Below, piece after piece: positions 61,369 through 64,000 of a stretch of 64,000 nucleotides of DNA. The stretch spans positions 1-64,000 of the forward strand of contig JAVBPZ010000003.1 of NCBI GenBank assembly GCA_031549285.1. Reading direction: 5' to 3'. Source of the DNA: JAAYCI01 sp031549285. GTDB lineage: Bacteria; Bacillota; Clostridia; Oscillospirales; Ruminococcaceae. Each line of letters opens with the position of its first letter. The stretch's first letter is position 1. The translations under genes and the position numbers were made by a program. Below the pieces are notes generated by a model, which saw nothing but the letters and a program-made list of their open reading frames with translations, was not told where the DNA came from and did not search any database.

Positions 61369-63054
61369 TCACTCCACCGAGATCATGTAATAATACACCG
61401 GCTGCCCGCCGTTAATCAGCGTCACTTCAATGTTCGCGGGAATCTTCGCCCGCACCATTTCCAGGGTATTGGCGGCGTCCGCCTCGTCCACGTCGCTGCC
61501 GGATATCAGCGTGACAAAGGTGGTGTTTTTGTTGCACATGGCGCGCACCAGGCGGTAGGTCACCTTGGTAATATCGGTGCCCACATTCGCCAGCTTGCCG
61601 TTCTCCATACCCAAAATTTCACCGCGCTGAATCTTGCGCCCGTCAAAGTTCGAGTTCCGCGCCGCAAAAGTCACCAGCCCCGTAGACACCTGTGCGGCCA
61701 TCTTGTTCATTTCTATCACGTTGGCTTGCACGTCCGCGTCCGGGTCAAATACCAGCATGGCGCTCATGCCCTGCGGCACCGTGCGGGTGGGCAGCACCAC
61801 CAGGTTGCGGTCCACTATCTTCACCGCCTGCTCCGCCGCCATAATGATATTTTTGTTGTTCGGCAGCACAAATACCGTTTGGGCCGGCACGCTTTGCACG
61901 GCGCAGGCAATATCCTCGGTCGAGGGGTTCATGGTCTGTCCGCCGGAAACCACGGCGTCCACCCCCAGGTCCGTGAACACATTGTGCAGCCCGGCGCCCG
62001 CCGCCACCGCCACAAAGCCATATTTGCGCTCCTTGTCCACCGCGGCATACGGGAAACTGGTGGGTGCTTCTTTTTCGGCCTTCGCCTGTTTTTCCAGGCC
62101 GGCGCCCTGCACCTGGCGGGTTTCGTACTGTTCGTGCATGTTTTCTATCTTCAGTTTGGTCAGATACCCGTGCGCCAGCGCGGCGGTCAATATCTTGCCC
62201 GGATCCGCGGTATGTACGTGGCACTTGATGATCTCGTCGTCATCCACCACCACCACCGAGTCCCCGTTCGACTCTAAAAATGCGCGCAGCCGCTCGGCGT
62301 TCGCGCTGTTTTCCTTGTTTACCAAAAACTCCGTGCAATAGGCGTTGGTAATATCGGGGTTCAATTCCTGCGCAAACACGCCCTTGCCCACGTTCGCGGT
62401 GGACAATTTTTCCTTTTTCTTTGGCGCAGGTTCCTCGTCTTTCACCATCTTGCCGCTTTTAATGACCCCCTGCATGCCCACCAGGATATAGCAAAAACCC
62501 TGGCCGCCGGCATCCACCACGCCTGCTTTTGCCAAAATAGGCAGCTGTTCCGGCGTATGTATCAGGGCCTCTTCGGCTTCTTTCACAATCAGGTCCCACA
62601 GCTTCTTCACGTCGCCCTGGCCGGACGCCGCCGCCTTTTCGCTGGCCAGGCGTGCCACCGTCAGCATGGTCCCCTCGGTGGGCTTCATCACCGCCTTATA
62701 GGCAGACTCCACCCCTTTTTCAAACGCCGCAACAATATCCTCGGCCCCGGCTTCCTCTTTGCCGGCCAACGCTTTCGAAAACCCGCGGAACAGCAGCGAT
62801 GTGATGACGCCGGAGTTTCCCCTGGCCCCACGCAGCATGGCCGACGCCGCCACGTGGGATGCCTCCGCCACGGTGCAGCTGTCCGGCAACAGCGCCATTT
62901 CTTCCCTGGCGGCCGCCATGGTCATGCTCATGTTGGTCCCGGTGTCGCCGTCCGGCACCGGAAAGACGTTCAGCTCATCCACCTCCGGGCGGTGTTTCGA
63001 AATATTGTTCGCGCCGGAAATAATGGCGTCACGCAACGCTTTACCCGTTATCAT
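61369..63054 (-). CDS. fakA: Fatty-acid kinase ATP-binding subunit FakA (DAK2 domain, YloV)
   Basis: The 561-residue protein starts with a DhaL/DAK2 kinase domain: VDELNVFPVPDGDTGTNMSMTM (ATP and Mg ligands), ARGNSGVITSLLFRG, GTMLTVAR, and the catalytic-type stretch AGVVDAGGQGFCYIL. A middle domain (EFLVNKENSANAERLRAFLES, KCHVHTADPGKIL) and a C-terminal DegV-contact domain follow (FVLPNNKNIIMAAEQAV). It phosphorylates fatty acids held by a FakB protein for phospholipid synthesis. Start ATG 63054 behind GAGGTGAGG, 23 bases after the Asp23 gene, the usual partner in Gram-positives. Confidence 0.95.
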   Translation of the reverse strand: MITGKALRDAIISGANNISKHRPEVDELNVFPVPDGDTGTNMSMTMAAAREEMALLPDSCTVAEASHVAASAMLRGARGNSGVITSLLFRGFSKALAGKEEAGAEDIVAAFEKGVESAYKAVMKPTEGTMLTVARLASEKAAASGQGDVKKLWDLIVKEAEEALIHTPEQLPILAKAGVVDAGGQGFCYILVGMQGVIKSGKMVKDEEPAPKKKEKLSTANVGKGVFAQELNPDITNAYCTEFLVNKENSANAERLRAFLESNGDSVVVVDDDEIIKCHVHTADPGKILTAALAHGYLTKLKIENMHEQYETRQVQGAGLEKQAKAEKEAPTSFPYAAVDKERKYGFVAVAAGAGLHNVFTDLGVDAVVSGGQTMNPSTEDIACAVQSVPAQTVFVLPNNKNIIMAAEQAVKIVDRNLVVLPTRTVPQGMSAMLVFDPDADVQANVIEMNKMAAQVSTGLVTFAARNSNFDGRKIQRGEILGMENGKLANVGTDITKVTYRLVRAMCNKNTTFVTLISGSDVDEADAANTLEMVRAKIPANIEVTLINGGQPVYYYMISVE

Positions 63055-63077
63055 ATCCTCACCTCTACCATTTTCCT

Positions 63078-63425
63078 TCATCCCACCACGTCATCCACAG
63101 ACACGTTTATGCGCTTTACCTGCAAGCCGGTGGCTTCCTCCACAGTATACTTTACCTTGTGGGTGATGCTTTTCACGGCCGCCGCAATGTTCAGGCCGTA
63201 CACCACCTTGATGTGCAGGTCAATGACCAGCTTGCCATTCTCTTCGCTCACGCGCACGCCTTTTTCCGGAAAGTCTGCCTGCAGCAAACTTTTCAGGCTG
63301 TCTGTCGTGCCGCCGGCCGCCATGCCCGCCACACCATAGCCGCTTTGCGCCGCCACCGAGACCAGCTCCGCAAAATAGCCGCCGGTCATGCTTACCTTAC
63401 CCAGCGTGTTATAAAACGATACCAT
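63078..63425 (-). CDS. Asp23/Gls24 family envelope-stress protein (YloU-like)
   Basis: The 115-residue protein has the Asp23 fold: TGGYFAELVSVAAQSGYGVAGMA and VIDLHIKVVYGLNIAAAVKSITHKVKYTVEEATGLQVKRINVSVDDV. The family is associated with the membrane and cell-envelope homeostasis, and the gene neighbours fakA in most Firmicutes. GGGAGG precedes ATG 63425. The operon promoter is at 63479-63507. Confidence 0.93.
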   Translation of the reverse strand: MVSFYNTLGKVSMTGGYFAELVSVAAQSGYGVAGMAAGGTTDSLKSLLQADFPEKGVRVSEENGKLVIDLHIKVVYGLNIAAAVKSITHKVKYTVEEATGLQVKRINVSVDDVVG

Positions 63426-63836
63426 CCGTGGGCACCTCCCTTTCAGGATGAAAAATAGTCGAAAAGAAATTCCATATTATTATACATCTAATGCGCGCAG
63501 ATGTACAGCCGTTTCGCGCCGGTTGTGCCTGCGCGCCCAAATTTCACACCGCGCCGGATGCAAAATAGCCTGTCATGGCCGGAAGAAAACCTGTTAGTGT
63601 GCGCGCATTCGCGCCCGGCGCACCCCGCACCCACCTTCCGGCAGTAAAGCCGGTTTACAAAACGCAGGGCAACCTGCTCCATGCCCGCCAAAAGCAGACC
63701 GACCCCCACAGTCCGCCGTCCTGTGAGGGTCTTTCCTTTTCCACAAGGTAACGCGCGCGCGAACCCAGAGGTTTTACTCCCGCTCGGCCAACTCTCGCGA
63801 ACCAAGCTACCGCGCCGGCGCAAAGCGCCACGCAAG
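63426..63836. other. Intergenic region upstream of Asp23-fakA
   Basis: The 411-base region holds the promoter at 63479-63507 next to the gene. The rest is GC-rich with no clear hairpin-T terminator for the preceding gene and no believable ORF; a minus-strand open frame (63488-63883) is Arg/Cys-rich and looks random. Confidence 0.5.
63479..63507 (-). promoter_or_regulatory. Promoter of Asp23-fakA
   Basis: TGTACA (63502-63507) and TATAAT (63479-63484) are 17 bases apart on the minus strand, about 55 bases before the start codon. Confidence 0.65.
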
Positions 63837-64000
63837 CTATGCCATATTTTGCCACAGCGGCGTCGGGTACACACCCGCGGCATGCTTGTCTTTCAGCATC
63901 TGCACCACTTCGGGCTTGTCCTCTTTATAAGTAACGCCGTACCAGCGGTCACTGCTTTCCAGCACCTTCACGTCCGCCCGGCCGGTTTTTATCACCTCGT
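63837..64000 (-). CDS. C-terminal end of a probable sugar-phosphate nucleotidyltransferase (5' part outside window)
   Basis: The last 54 codons of a minus-strand gene are present, ending with TAG at 63837-63839. The visible part reads VLESSDRWYGVTYKEDKPEV, a pattern I associate with the C-terminal end of nucleotidyltransferases of the NTP-transferase family from gut Clostridia. Too little is present for a firm call. Confidence 0.45.
   Translation of the reverse strand, partial: EVIKTGRADVKVLESSDRWYGVTYKEDKPEVVQMLKDKHAAGVYPTPLWQNMA

Noticed and set aside
63488..63883. 131-codon open frame upstream of the Asp23 gene
   Set aside because: The product is Arg/Cys-rich without motifs, it lacks an RBS, overlaps the promoter at 63479-63507 and overlaps the end of the upstream partial gene in another frame.
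1..64000. CRISPR array, prophage, transposase or tRNA/rRNA gene
   Set aside because: I found no regularly spaced repeats, no integrase, transposase or phage structural gene (encapsulin has an HK97 fold but lies with its ferritin cargo), and no clover-leaf or rRNA sequence.

Overview
The window looks like chromosome of a GC-rich (roughly 58-60%), low-redox Gram-positive bacterium of the class Clostridia, probably Oscillospiraceae/Ruminococcaceae-like. The support is the rpsF-ssb-rpsR operon, the yloU-yloV (Asp23-fakA) pair, consensus SigA-type promoters (TTGACA-18-TATAAT at rpsF), strong GGAGG ribosome-binding sites with many GTG/TTG starts, a Na+-type V-ATPase, a sortase-B-like fold and a SpoIID-like domain. 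I saw no rRNA, tRNA, CRISPR array, prophage or insertion sequence with a transposase.

Layout. 1-6.4 kb (minus): the 5' 1490 codons of a giant secreted surface protein with InlB-type repeats, preceded by an ECF-type sigma factor carrying a membrane anchor and a large outer domain. 6.7-9.5 kb (minus): rpsF-ssb-rpsR with its promoter, leader hairpin and terminator, then a zinc-ribbon membrane protein. 9.8-11.8 kb (plus): prfB without the usual programmed frameshift, and an aquaporin. 12-19.1 kb (minus): a DUF362/ferredoxin protein, a CinA-membrane-pseudosortase-SpoIID fusion, then thiI and a cysteine desulfurase (sulfur transfer to tRNA/thiamine). 19.6-24.3 kb (plus): a polar amino-acid ABC transporter with an internal attenuator hairpin, and a secreted von Willebrand A protein. 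24.5-33.9 kb (minus): a complete nine-gene V-type ATPase operon whose rotor subunit has the Na+ ligand set, with unusual repeat elements in its spacers. 34.4-37.6 kb: psuG (catalytic lysine position changed), pyrimidine-nucleoside phosphorylase and 5-formyl-THF cyclo-ligase. 37.7-42 kb: an ABC export/FtsX-type system. 42.2-47.6 kb: YccF, nitroreductase, an encapsulin nanocompartment with its encapsulated ferritin, and a Ca2+-type P-ATPase. 47.8-55.9 kb: a DUF342/FapA protein, a PTS-EIIC/EAL fusion, a divergent PRPP synthetase, a GH13 glucosidase with an extra N-terminal domain, and a 7-TM protein. 56-64 kb (minus): argH, ROK glucokinase, secA, fakA, Asp23, and the tail of a probable nucleotidyltransferase.

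How parts fit: the tethered sigma factor next to a giant adhesin suggests an outside-in surface-regulation module. Encapsulin plus EncFtn form an iron-storage compartment under their own promoter and terminator. thiI and the desulfurase are consecutive partners. The most unusual items are the four-part CinA fusion with a catalytically dead sortase fold, the membrane-anchored sigma factor, the EIIC-EAL fusion, the K-to-R change in PsuG, and a family of intergenic repeats with inverted ends.

All family assignments come from reading motifs; no database search was run.
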